The position numbers and the translations under genes were made by a program. The notes under the pieces were generated by a model, which was given only the letters and a program-made list of their open reading frames with translations, had not been told where the DNA came from and did not search any database. 11,152 nucleotides of DNA from DASVBJ01 sp036375895 (GTDB lineage: Bacteria; Actinomycetota; Actinomycetes; JACCUZ01), in contig DASVBJ010000357.1 in assembly GCA_036375895.1 (NCBI GenBank), positions 1 to 11,152 on the forward strand. The letters are read 5' to 3'. Below, piece by piece: positions 1 through 5,475 of the stretch. How positions within the stretch are numbered: position 1 is the stretch's first letter; every line of letters starts with the position of its first letter.

Positions 1-26
1 ACGGGACTTGACGAGCGGCCGACGAC

Positions 27-53
27 TTAGCACTCTATGCATGAGAGTGCTAA
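27..53. promoter_or_regulatory. CIRCE operator (HrcA-binding site) upstream of hsp20
   Basis: TTAGCACTC (27-35), 9-nt spacer, GAGTGCTAA (45-53): an exact match to the CIRCE consensus with its 9-9-9 geometry. CIRCE is the operator of the heat-shock repressor HrcA, normally found before groESL, groEL or dnaK operons. A TTGACG hexamer at 8-13 is a plausible -35. A -10 17-18 nt downstream would fall inside the left arm (about 31-37), so bound HrcA would cover the core promoter and start site. The only gene downstream is the Hsp20 gene starting at 108. The operator call is near certain; the exact -10 is not resolved. Confidence 0.95.
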
Positions 54-61
54 CCATTGGC

Positions 62-81
62 CCCGAGGGGTCGCCCTCGGG
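62..81 (+). promoter_or_regulatory. 5'UTR hairpin upstream of the hsp20 ribosome binding site
   Basis: CCCGAGGG (62-69), loop GTCG, CCCTCGGG (74-81): a perfect 8-bp stem between CIRCE and the Shine-Dalgarno sequence GGGAGGG (94-100). It would lie in the leader RNA if transcription starts near the CIRCE element. CCCC at 84-87 could alternatively pair with the G-run of the Shine-Dalgarno sequence. It could stabilise the message or modulate translation. Function is inference. Confidence 0.5.
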
Positions 82-107
82 AGCCCCGTCTCTGGGAGGG
101 TTCGAAG

Positions 108-614
108 ATGGCTCTCACTCGGTGGGACCCCTTCACCACGCTGGCTCGCCTGGACTCCGACTTCGACGAGCTCGTGCGCCGGGCCTGGGGCGGCGCGCCC
201 TCGGCGGGCAGGCGGGTCACCGCGGGCTACGTCCCGGCCATCGAGATGCGCACCGACGGCGCGGACGTGCTGATCACGCTCGAGCTGCCCGGCGTGGACG
301 TCGAGAAGGACGTCGACATCGAGGTGGCCGAAGGCCGGCTGACCATCAGCGGCGAGCGCCGGGACCGCAGCGAGCAGCGCGACGAGACCGGCAACGTGCT
401 GGTGCGCGAGCTGCGCTACGGCTCGTTCCGGCGTGAGTTCGCCCTGCCCGAGGGCCTGACGGCGGAGGACGTCGACGCGTCGTACGACCGGGGTCTGCTC
501 GAGGTTCGCGTGCACAACGTGACCAAGCCGGCGGTGCCACCGCAGAAGGTCGCGATCCGGCCGGCCGCCGGCCACCAGATGATCAAGGGTGAGACCGAGG
601 GGTCCGCCACCTGA
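108..614 (+). CDS. Small heat shock protein, Hsp20/alpha-crystallin family
   Basis: 168-aa cytoplasmic ATP-independent holdase that binds unfolding proteins and keeps them refoldable by DnaK/GroEL. The start WDPF (residues 6-9) is typical of bacterial Hsp20. The alpha-crystallin domain runs from about 42 to 150, with the ELPGV motif (59-63), the EGRLTI-SGER strand (75-84) and the closing GLLEVRV motif (129-135). VAI at 148-150 is an IxI-type tail used for oligomer contacts. I chose ATG 108 over an upstream in-frame ATG at 57 because GGGAGGG at 94-100 is well spaced and family N-termini begin this way; ATG 57 lies only four bases past CIRCE. It is monocistronic, and the next gene is convergent. 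The CIRCE site implies HrcA repression and heat induction. Family assignment is firm. Confidence 0.95.
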   Translation: MALTRWDPFTTLARLDSDFDELVRRAWGGAPSAGRRVTAGYVPAIEMRTDGADVLITLELPGVDVEKDVDIEVAEGRLTISGERRDRSEQRDETGNVLVRELRYGSFRREFALPEGLTAEDVDASYDRGLLEVRVHNVTKPAVPPQKVAIRPAAGHQMIKGETEGSAT

Positions 615-621
615 CCCGCGG

Positions 622-662
622 CTGTCGGGCCGGGCGCGGCAAGCCCGCGCCCGGCCCGACAG
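622..662. terminator. Bidirectional terminator hairpin between hsp20 and the DUF4191 gene
   Basis: A perfect 18-bp inverted repeat (622-639 with 645-662) around a 5-nt CAAGC loop begins 7 nt after the hsp20 stop and ends 9 nt before the stop of the convergent DUF4191 gene. There is no T-tract, which is usual for actinobacterial terminators. It can serve both strands. Confidence 0.85.
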
Positions 663-671
663 TGCGAACGG

Positions 672-1364
672 CTAGCCCCGGGGACCCTTCGGCATCTTCA
701 GGCCCTTCGGCATCGGGCCCTTGGGGATGGGCAGGCTCGTCGTCCCGAGCGCCTTGAGTCGGCGGTTGACCTCGGTGACCTGGCTGTTGGTCAGGTTGCG
801 CGGCAGCTTCATCACCCGGGAGTTGAGCCGGCGCAGCGGCACCTGGCCCTCCTCGTTGCCGGCCTGCAGCTCGTAGACGGGCACGTCGGGCAGGAACCGG
901 GTGACCTTCCGCTTCTCCGCGGCCAGCAGGTTGCCGACCCGGCTCGACGGCCCCTCGCCCACCAGCACGACGCCCGGTCGGCCGACGGCGCGGTGCACGA
1001 TGTCCTGGTTGCGGTTGACGGCGACGCCCGGGGTCACCGTCCATCCGCGGCGAAGCATGTTCAGGGCGGCGGCAGCGGCGCCGACCTGGCCCTCGACCTG
1101 GGCGAACGCGGCCTTCTCGGCCCGGCGGCCGAAGACGATGGTGGCGAGCAGGAAGCCGAGCATCGCGCCGATGATGCCGGCGTAGATCGGGTGGCCGAGC
1201 AGGAAGCCGATCGCCAGCACGAGCGCGAACACGACGAACCCGGTTGCGAAGGTGATCCAGCCGACCAGCGGGTCGACCTGACGGGTCATCTTGTACGCCG
1301 CCCGGATCTGGCCGGTACGGCTCTTCTTCGGGGTGTTCAGGGAGTCGGGGTCCTTGCGCGCCAT
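672..1364 (-). CDS. DUF4191 family membrane protein
   Basis: 230-aa integral membrane protein of an actinobacteria-specific family, usually found beside lipA. A basic N-terminus (residues 1-30) is followed by two hydrophobic helices (about 33-56 and 59-79). A long cytoplasmic C-terminal region follows, containing QVEGQVGAAAAAL and the conserved GRPGVVLVGEGP stretch (128-139). The last 20 residues repeat a PKG motif four times (IPKGPMPKGLKMPKGPRG), with a matching short repeat in the DNA. Biochemical function is unknown; the neighbourhood only hints at a link to lipoate or lipid metabolism. ATG 1364 has no Shine-Dalgarno sequence but lies 7 nt after TATCCT, so the message is probably leaderless. 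It is the last gene of the - strand lip cluster and ends at the shared hairpin 622-662. Confidence 0.9.
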   Translation of the reverse strand: MARKDPDSLNTPKKSRTGQIRAAYKMTRQVDPLVGWITFATGFVVFALVLAIGFLLGHPIYAGIIGAMLGFLLATIVFGRRAEKAAFAQVEGQVGAAAAALNMLRRGWTVTPGVAVNRNQDIVHRAVGRPGVVLVGEGPSSRVGNLLAAEKRKVTRFLPDVPVYELQAGNEEGQVPLRRLNSRVMKLPRNLTNSQVTEVNRRLKALGTTSLPIPKGPMPKGLKMPKGPRG

Positions 1365-1371
1365 GGGCGGC

Positions 1372-1377
1372 AGGATA
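1372..1377 (-). promoter_or_regulatory. Candidate -10 box of the DUF4191 gene (leaderless type)
   Basis: TATCCT on the - strand, 7 nt before ATG 1364. This matches the actinobacterial TANNNT -10 pattern at a distance that puts the transcription start on the start codon. No convincing -35 is visible. Confidence 0.5.
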
Positions 1378-1392
1378 CGTGGCTCTGAAGGT

Positions 1393-1605
1393 TCAGGCCG
1401 ACTCGCGGTAGGCGACCGCGTGCACGGTGGCCGCGGGGGCCCAGGCGGTGAAGGCGTCGGCGGCCGCCTCCGTGTCGGCCCGGCCCGTCGCCAGGGCGTC
1501 GACGGCGTTGCGCCGGGAGCCCTCGACGACGCGGTTGGTGGCCATGCCCAGCGCCGTCCGCAGGATCTCGGCGAACGGGACCAGTGGGGGAAGTGAGCGT
1601 GTCAT
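1393..1605 (-). CDS. Small hypothetical protein between lipA and the DUF4191 gene
   Basis: 70-aa protein, probably cytoplasmic and mostly helical. I do not recognise the family. It begins MTRSLPPLVPF, has a helical segment about 8-40 with RRNAVDAL, and an Ala-rich tail (46-66). There is no signal peptide, membrane helix or cysteine. The frame stays open far upstream as GC-rich antisense-like sequence, so the start rests on the first ATG after lipA; neither this ATG nor the internal one (residue 21) has a clear Shine-Dalgarno sequence. The gene lies 62 nt after the lipA stop and 28 nt before the DUF4191 start, all on one strand. Streptomyces genomes also carry a small unknown ORF at this place in the lip cluster (from memory), which supports it being real. 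Function unknown. Confidence 0.6.
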   Translation of the reverse strand: MTRSLPPLVPFAEILRTALGMATNRVVEGSRRNAVDALATGRADTEAAADAFTAWAPAATVHAVAYRESA

Positions 1606-1667
1606 GCGACCAGCGAACCGGCCGCGGGTTACCGCCGTGTGACGCCCGTGGAAAACCTGCGTGAGGA

Positions 1668-2609
1668 TCAGGCGGGCGTCGACGAGCCGTCGCGGGCCTC
1701 GATCGCCTGGCGGTAGAGCCGCCCGGCCCGGTACGACGAGCGGACCAGCGGGCCGGACATCACCCCGGCGAACCCGATCTGCTCGGCCTCCGCCGCCAGC
1801 TCGACGAACTCCTCCGGCTTGACCCAGCGGATCACCGGGTGGTGGCGCGCGGACGGGCGGAGGTACTGGGTGATCGTGATGAGCTCGCAGCCCGCCTCGT
1901 GCAGGTCCCGCAGCGCCTGGCTCACCTCGGTGCGCTCCTCGCCCATGCCGAGGATGAGGTTGGACTTGGTGACCAGCCCGTCGGCCCGGGCCTGCCGGAT
2001 CACGTCCAGCGACCGCTCGTACCGGAAGCCCGGCCGGATGCGCCGGAAGATGCGCGGCACCGTCTCGACGTTGTGGGCGAGCACCTCGGGCCGGGAGCCG
2101 AACACCTCGGCCAGCTGGTCGGGCTTGGCGTCGAAGTCCGGGATGAGCAGCTCGACGCCGGTGCCGGGGTTGAGGCCGTGGATCTGCCGCACGGTCTCGG
2201 CGTACAGCCAGGCGCCGCCGTCGGGCAGGTCGTCGCGGGCCACGCCGGTGACGGTCGCGTAGCGCAGGCCCATCGCCTGCACCGACTCGGCCACCCGCCG
2301 CGGCTCGTCGCGGTCGAGCGCGGCCGGCTTGCCGGTGTCGATCTGGCAGAAGTCGCAGCGCCGCGTGCACTGGTCGCCGCCGATGAGGAACGTCGCCTCG
2401 CGGTCCTCCCAGCACTCGAAGATGTTGGGGCAGCCCGCCGACTCGCACACCGTGTGCAGGCCCTCGCGGCGGACCAGCGACTTGAGGTCGTTGTACTCCG
2501 GGCCCATCTTCGCCCGCGTCTTGATCCACTCGGGCTTCTTCTCGATGGGGGTCGCGCTGTTGCGGACCTCGAGACGGAGCAGCTTGCGGCCCTCGGGTGC
2601 GATCGTCAC
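1668..2609 (-). CDS. lipA: Lipoyl synthase LipA
   Basis: 313-aa radical SAM enzyme that inserts two sulfurs into the octanoyl chain on lipoyl domains (E2 subunits, GcvH), the second step of lipoate synthesis. The auxiliary [4Fe-4S] cluster ligands are in CESAGCPNIFEC (C55, C60, C66), the radical SAM cluster in CTRRCDFC (C81, C85, C88), and the C-terminal RSSY (290-293) gives the auxiliary-cluster serine. The VRNSATPIEKKPEWIKTR stretch near the N-terminus is typical of actinobacterial LipA. I chose GTG 2609 over an in-frame GTG at 2636 because it sits 7 nt after the -10 box TACCCT and because conservation starts at APEGRKLLRLEV. It lies 51 nt after lipB on the same strand. All key residues are present and length is normal. 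Confidence 0.97.
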   Translation of the reverse strand: MTIAPEGRKLLRLEVRNSATPIEKKPEWIKTRAKMGPEYNDLKSLVRREGLHTVCESAGCPNIFECWEDREATFLIGGDQCTRRCDFCQIDTGKPAALDRDEPRRVAESVQAMGLRYATVTGVARDDLPDGGAWLYAETVRQIHGLNPGTGVELLIPDFDAKPDQLAEVFGSRPEVLAHNVETVPRIFRRIRPGFRYERSLDVIRQARADGLVTKSNLILGMGEERTEVSQALRDLHEAGCELITITQYLRPSARHHPVIRWVKPEEFVELAAEAEQIGFAGVMSGPLVRSSYRAGRLYRQAIEARDGSSTPA

Positions 2610-2614
2610 GGCTC

Positions 2615-2629
2615 CAAGGGTACGCCGGG
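2615..2629 (-). promoter_or_regulatory. lipA promoter block with -10 TACCCT (same 15-mer as lipB)
   Basis: The - strand reads CCCGGCGTACCCTTG, with the -10 TACCCT at 2617-2622, 7 nt before GTG 2609. The same 15 bases occur before lipB. The spacing predicts a leaderless lipA message. A GGAG two bases before the GTG is too close to be a normal Shine-Dalgarno sequence. No good -35 is visible. Confidence 0.6.
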
Positions 2630-2631
2630 GT

Positions 2632-2660
2632 CGCACCCGCCCGGGCCGCCCCGGTGTGCG
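2632..2660 (-). terminator. Possible terminator or attenuator hairpin after lipB
   Basis: Directly after the lipB stop, an outer stem CGCAC/GTGCG (2632-2636 with 2656-2660) and an inner stem CCGGG/CCCGG (2641-2645 with 2650-2654) flank a 4-nt loop, with an asymmetric 4/1 internal loop between them. It would end or weaken lipB transcription just before the separate lipA promoter. It is moderate in strength and lacks a T-tract. Confidence 0.4.
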
Positions 2661-3293
2661 TCAGCGGCCGAGCAGGACCTCGGTGAGCCGCTTCTCGACG
2701 TATGTCGTGGCCTCGCCCACCGTGATCACCCGACCCGTCTCCTGGGTCAGCGAGGTGACGGTCGCGTCGCTGATGCCGCACGGCACGATGCGGTCGAACC
2801 ACGTCAGGTCGCAGTCGCAGTTGAGCGCGAAGCCGTGCATGGTGACGCCCTGCGAGACCCGGATGCCGATCGCGCCCACCTTGCGGTCCTGCGCGCCGTC
2901 CTGCCCCAGCACCCAGACGCCCGACCGGCCGTCCACCCGGGTGGCCTCGACCCCCAGGTCCGCGCACGCGAGGATGAGCACCTCCTCGACTCGCCGCACG
3001 TGGGCGACGACGTCGACCGGCTCGGCGAGCTTGACGATCGGGTAGCCCACGAGCTGCCCCGGCCCGTGCCAGGTGATCTTGCCGCCGCGGTCGACGTCGA
3101 TGACCGGCGTGCCGTCGAGCGGGCGCTCCCACGGTTCGGTGCGCTTGCCGGCGGTGTAGACCGGTGGGTGCTCGAGCAGCAGGACCGAGTCGGGCGCCTC
3201 GTCGGCGACCCGGGCGGCGTGCAGCCGGCGCTGCTCGTCCCAGGCCTCGTCGTACGGGACGACACCACGGTGCAGGAGGGCGAGGTCGGTCAC
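2661..3293 (-). CDS. lipB: Octanoyltransferase LipB
   Basis: 210-aa lipoyl(octanoyl) transferase that moves octanoate from acyl carrier protein to a lysine of lipoyl domains, the first step of lipoate synthesis; LipA then acts on the product. Family motifs are in order: LLLEHPPVYTAGKR (38-51), RGGKITWHGPGQLVGYP (69-85), RKVGAIGIR with the catalytic Lys138, HGFALN (153-158) and PCGISD with the acyl-accepting Cys172. Length is normal. The start is GTG 3293, without a Shine-Dalgarno sequence but 6 nt after TACCCT, so probably leaderless. It lies upstream of lipA on the same strand and is divergent from the oxidoreductase gene. Confidence 0.97.
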   Translation of the reverse strand: MTDLALLHRGVVPYDEAWDEQRRLHAARVADEAPDSVLLLEHPPVYTAGKRTEPWERPLDGTPVIDVDRGGKITWHGPGQLVGYPIVKLAEPVDVVAHVRRVEEVLILACADLGVEATRVDGRSGVWVLGQDGAQDRKVGAIGIRVSQGVTMHGFALNCDCDLTWFDRIVPCGISDATVTSLTQETGRVITVGEATTYVEKRLTEVLLGR

Positions 3294-3297
3294 GGGG

Positions 3298-3312
3298 CAA
3301 GGGTACGCCGGG
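3298..3312 (-). promoter_or_regulatory. lipB promoter block with -10 TACCCT (same 15-mer as lipA)
   Basis: The - strand reads CCCGGCGTACCCTTG, with the -10 TACCCT at 3300-3305, 6 nt before GTG 3293. It is identical over 15 bases to the block before lipA. Predicts a leaderless message. No recognisable -35 lies 16-19 nt upstream. Confidence 0.6.
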
Positions 3313-3353
3313 CCGTGGAGCCGCGAGCGTGCCGACCGGCGCGGGTGTCGTGA

Positions 3354-3421
3354 CCCCCACCTAGCAGCGATCCCACCCCCACCTGGCAGCGATCATGCAC
3401 GTTCCGTCGGTCCGCCACGTG
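3354..3421. repeat. Repeat cluster upstream of the oxidoreductase gene (copy A)
   Basis: Two tandem units of the form CCCCCACCTRGCAGCGATC (3354-3372 and 3376-3394) run into a 36-bp block, 3386-3421. That block is an exact inverted copy of 4611-4646 on the far side of the gene. Bases 3375-3409 also match 4570-4604 in direct orientation, with one mismatch in 35. The block ends at CACGTG. A TACGCT hexamer at 3427-3432 just past the repeat could be the -10 of the oxidoreductase gene. No coding signal is present. This looks like a REP-like intergenic repeat; genome copy number cannot be seen here. Confidence 0.85.
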
Positions 3422-3492
3422 TCGCGTACGCTCGCAGATCGTGCCGGCAGCCTGGGCGGGTCGGCAGGCGTCGAGCGGTTGGGAGACCGGCT

Positions 3493-4518
3493 GTGACCGA
3501 CAAGGTGCGCGTCGCGCTGGTGGGCTACGGCATGGCGGGCCGGGACATCCACGGCCCGCTGCTGCGGGCCGCTCCCGACGTGCGGGTGACCCACGTGGTG
3601 ACCGCCAACCCGGAGCGGGCCACCGCCGCGTCGCAGGAGCTCCGCGACGTGGCGGTCGTGCCCACGGTGGAGGGGGTGTGGGAGGCCGCCGCCGACGTCG
3701 ACCTCGTCGTGCTGGCGTCGCCCAACCACGTGCACGCCGAGCAGGCCCGGACCGCCATCGGTCATGGCATCGCGGTGGTGGTCGACAAGCCGCTGGCGAC
3801 CGACCTGACCGACGCGGTCGGCCTGGTGGACCTCGCGGCGGCTCGGCACGTGCCGCTCACCGTGTTCCAGAACCGGCGGTGGGACCCGGAGCACCTCACG
3901 GCGCGCAGGGTCCTCGACGAGGGCGTGCTCGGCGACGTCGTGCGCTACGAGGCGCGTTACGAGCGATGGCGGCCGGTGCCGAAGGCTCGGTGGCGGGAGA
4001 ACATGTCGACCGACGAGGGTGGGGGGCTGCTGTTCGACCTGCAGTCGCACCTCGTGGACGGGGCCATCCACCTGTTCGGGCCGGTCGCGTCGGTCTACGC
4101 GGAGCTGTCCGCGCTCTCGACCCGCGGCGACGACGTGACGTTCCTCGCGCTCGAGCACCGCTCCGGGGTCCGCAGCCACCTGGGCGCGACGTCCCTGGCC
4201 GGGGCCTACGGCCCGCGGCTGCGGCTGCTCGGCCGCGCCGGCGCCTACCTCGTGGCGAACGTCGTGGACGAGTCGTCGTCGCACCACGACTGGGACGACC
4301 TGGACGCCGACCACCGCGGCTGGCTGGTGCGTGGCGACCATCGCGAGCCGGTGCCCGTCGCGCCGGGGAGCTGGCGCGACTTCTACCCGGCCGTGGTCGC
4401 GATGGTCCGCGACGGGGCGCCACCGCCGGTGCCGCCCCGCGACGCGGTGGCGACCATGGAGGTGCTGGACGCGGCGCGACGCAGCGCGCGCGAGGGCACC
4501 GTCGTACACCTGCCCTGA
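3493..4518 (+). CDS. Gfo/Idh/MocA family NAD(P)-dependent oxidoreductase (IolW/YdgJ-like)
   Basis: 341-aa cytoplasmic dehydrogenase. The N-terminal Rossmann domain has GYGMAG (11-16), a SPNHVH loop (76-81) and DKPLATD (98-104; the family's EKP motif, here DKP with the catalytic-type Lys99). The C-terminal half has FQNRRWD (125-131), the mark of the IolW/YdgJ subgroup, then GGGLLFDLQSHLVD (176-189) with the expected His186 and Asp189. IolW reduces scyllo-inosose to scyllo-inositol with NADPH; the substrate here is unproven and no inositol genes are nearby. GTG 3493 has GGGAG at 3481-3485 as ribosome site. The gene stands alone: divergent from lipB, convergent with the peptidase gene, and enclosed on both sides by the repeat family. 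Confidence 0.93.
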   Translation: MTDKVRVALVGYGMAGRDIHGPLLRAAPDVRVTHVVTANPERATAASQELRDVAVVPTVEGVWEAAADVDLVVLASPNHVHAEQARTAIGHGIAVVVDKPLATDLTDAVGLVDLAAARHVPLTVFQNRRWDPEHLTARRVLDEGVLGDVVRYEARYERWRPVPKARWRENMSTDEGGGLLFDLQSHLVDGAIHLFGPVASVYAELSALSTRGDDVTFLALEHRSGVRSHLGATSLAGAYGPRLRLLGRAGAYLVANVVDESSSHHDWDDLDADHRGWLVRGDHREPVPVAPGSWRDFYPAVVAMVRDGAPPPVPPRDAVATMEVLDAARRSAREGTVVHLP

Positions 4519-4585
4519 CCCCCAGACTTGGCAGCACCCCCCACGTGGCACGACCCCCCACATGGCAGCACCCCCACATGGCAGC
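4519..4585. repeat. Degenerate 17-bp tandem repeat array after the oxidoreductase stop
   Basis: Four consecutive units start at the base after the stop codon: 4519-4536, 4537-4553, 4554-4570 and 4571-4585. Each is a run of 5-6 C followed by a variant of ACATGGCAGCA; units 3 and 4 are nearly identical and unit 2 has CACGTGGCACG. The last unit continues into the hairpin at 4581-4646. The core CACNTRGCAGC recurs in the upstream cluster and, inverted, in the 16-bp array downstream. Non-coding. Confidence 0.85.
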
Positions 4586-4646
4586 GATCATGCACGTTCC
4601 GTCGCCTCACCACGTGGCGGACCGACGGAACGTGCATGATCGCTGC
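4581..4646. repeat. Perfect 24-bp inverted repeat (hairpin) between convergent genes
   Basis: Arms 4581-4604 and 4623-4646 are exact reverse complements over 24 bp. They enclose an 18-nt loop that contains the palindrome CCACGTGG (4610-4617). The right arm plus part of the loop (4611-4646) is also the inverted match of upstream copy A (3386-3421). Placed between the stops of the oxidoreductase and the peptidase, it can act as a bidirectional terminator. Its repetition upstream shows it belongs to a repeat family rather than being a plain terminator. Confidence 0.9.
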
Positions 4647-4689
4647 TAGGTGCTGATGCTGCTAGGTGCTGATGCTGCTAGGTGCTGAT
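4642..4689. repeat. Three perfect 16-bp tandem copies over the peptidase stop codon
   Basis: GCTGCTAGGTGCTGAT occurs three times head to tail (4642-4657, 4658-4673, 4674-4689). The third copy forms the last codons and TAG stop (4678-4680) of the - strand peptidase gene. The other two copies place TAG in the remaining two frames, because 16 is not a multiple of 3. GCTGCTAGGTG is the reverse complement of CACCTAGCAGC in the upstream cluster, so this array derives from the same repeat family. Confidence 0.9.
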
Positions 4690-5403
4690 CAGGAGGCGGG
4701 GCTCGATGCGGGTCTCGACCGCGGTGCCGTCGGGGCCGCGCTCCACCTTGTACGCCGCGACGTCCGGGCGGTCGGCGACCGCCTCGACGAGCTCGGTGCC
4801 CTCGTAGTAGAGGCCGACCCCGTCGTCGGTCGCGTAGGAGGTCGGCAGCGTGCCGTCGGCGACCAGCCGGTGCAGCAGCGGGCGGCGGCGCTCCTCGGAG
4901 TCGTAGTGCACGCCGTTGGCGTAGGGGAGCAACCCGAGCCCGTCGTCGATCGCCCGCAGCTCGAGACCGAACGAGTCGGTGGTGCCGCCGACGTGCCAGC
5001 AGATCGACCCGGCCGAGACGCCGCCGAGGACCACGCCGGCCTCCCAGCACTCCCGCAGGATCTCGTCCAGGCCGTGCACCCGCCAGACGGCGAGGAGGTT
5101 GGCGACCGACCCGCCGCCCACCCAGATCACGTCCTGCTCGAGCAGGTGGGTGCGCACGTCCGGGACGTTGGGCATCGTGAAGAGCTCGAGGTGCGAGACC
5201 CGCGCGTCCGAGCCGGCGAACGCGCGGTAGAAGCCCGCGGTCCCGTTGAGGCTGTCGCCGGACGCCGTGCCGAGGTAGCAGACACGCGGCCGGTCCGGGT
5301 CGCCGGCGAGCGCGATCGCGTGGTCGATCAGCGGGCCGCGGCGCCACTGAAAGGGGCCGATGTCGGTCGGCAGGAAGCCACCGGAGGTCGCCAGGATCTT
5401 CAT
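4678..5403 (-). CDS. Peptidase E-like serine peptidase (family S51)
   Basis: 241-aa cytoplasmic protein of peptidase family S51, which includes aspartyl dipeptidase PepE and cyanophycinase. VGGGSVANLL (95-104) matches the family's GGGNT-type loop. GGVSAGS (127-133) is the nucleophile elbow with the catalytic Ser130. An N-terminal strand MKILATSGGF and LGTASGD (44-50) complete the Rossmann-like core. Substrate is not predictable; many actinobacterial members of this type are simply annotated peptidase E. I chose ATG 5403 over an upstream in-frame ATG at 5436 because homologues begin with this strand and a TAGCGT box lies 8 nt before it. The last codons lie inside the 16-bp tandem repeat. It is divergent from the kinase gene, with 72 nt between the starts. 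Confidence 0.88.
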   Translation of the reverse strand: MKILATSGGFLPTDIGPFQWRRGPLIDHAIALAGDPDRPRVCYLGTASGDSLNGTAGFYRAFAGSDARVSHLELFTMPNVPDVRTHLLEQDVIWVGGGSVANLLAVWRVHGLDEILRECWEAGVVLGGVSAGSICWHVGGTTDSFGLELRAIDDGLGLLPYANGVHYDSEERRRPLLHRLVADGTLPTSYATDDGVGLYYEGTELVEAVADRPDVAAYKVERGPDGTAVETRIEPRLLIST

Positions 5404-5411
5404 GCCGCCGC

Positions 5412-5417
5412 ACGCTA
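5412..5417 (-). promoter_or_regulatory. Candidate -10 box of the peptidase gene (leaderless type)
   Basis: TAGCGT on the - strand, 8 nt before ATG 5403, fits TANNNT. There is no Shine-Dalgarno sequence. This suggests a leaderless or nearly leaderless message. Weak evidence alone, but it matches the pattern at lipA, lipB and DUF4191. Confidence 0.4.
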
Positions 5418-5475
5418 CCTGCGGGCCTGTGGACAACTCCCCGGCGGGTCGCCGGGCCTCGGCCAGAGTGGTCGC

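Noticed and set aside
1393..3360. A 655-codon open frame on the - strand across lipA and lipB
   Set aside because: It is an out-of-frame reading of lipB and lipA, rich in Arg, Pro and Ala, as expected for shadow frames at high GC. Only its last 70 codons (1393-1605), beyond lipA, look like a gene.
3361..4563. A 400-codon - strand frame antisense to the oxidoreductase gene
   Set aside because: Low-complexity His/Arg/Val composition, no domain, and full overlap with a clear Gfo/Idh/MocA gene that has its own ribosome site.
4519..4689. CRISPR array
   Set aside because: The units are contiguous 16-18 bp tandem copies without unique spacers, and there are no cas genes.
4666..5475. N-terminal extension of the kinase frame upstream of ATG 5476
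   Set aside because: It is antisense to the peptidase gene and has no kinase or signal features; the kinase fold starts right after 5476.
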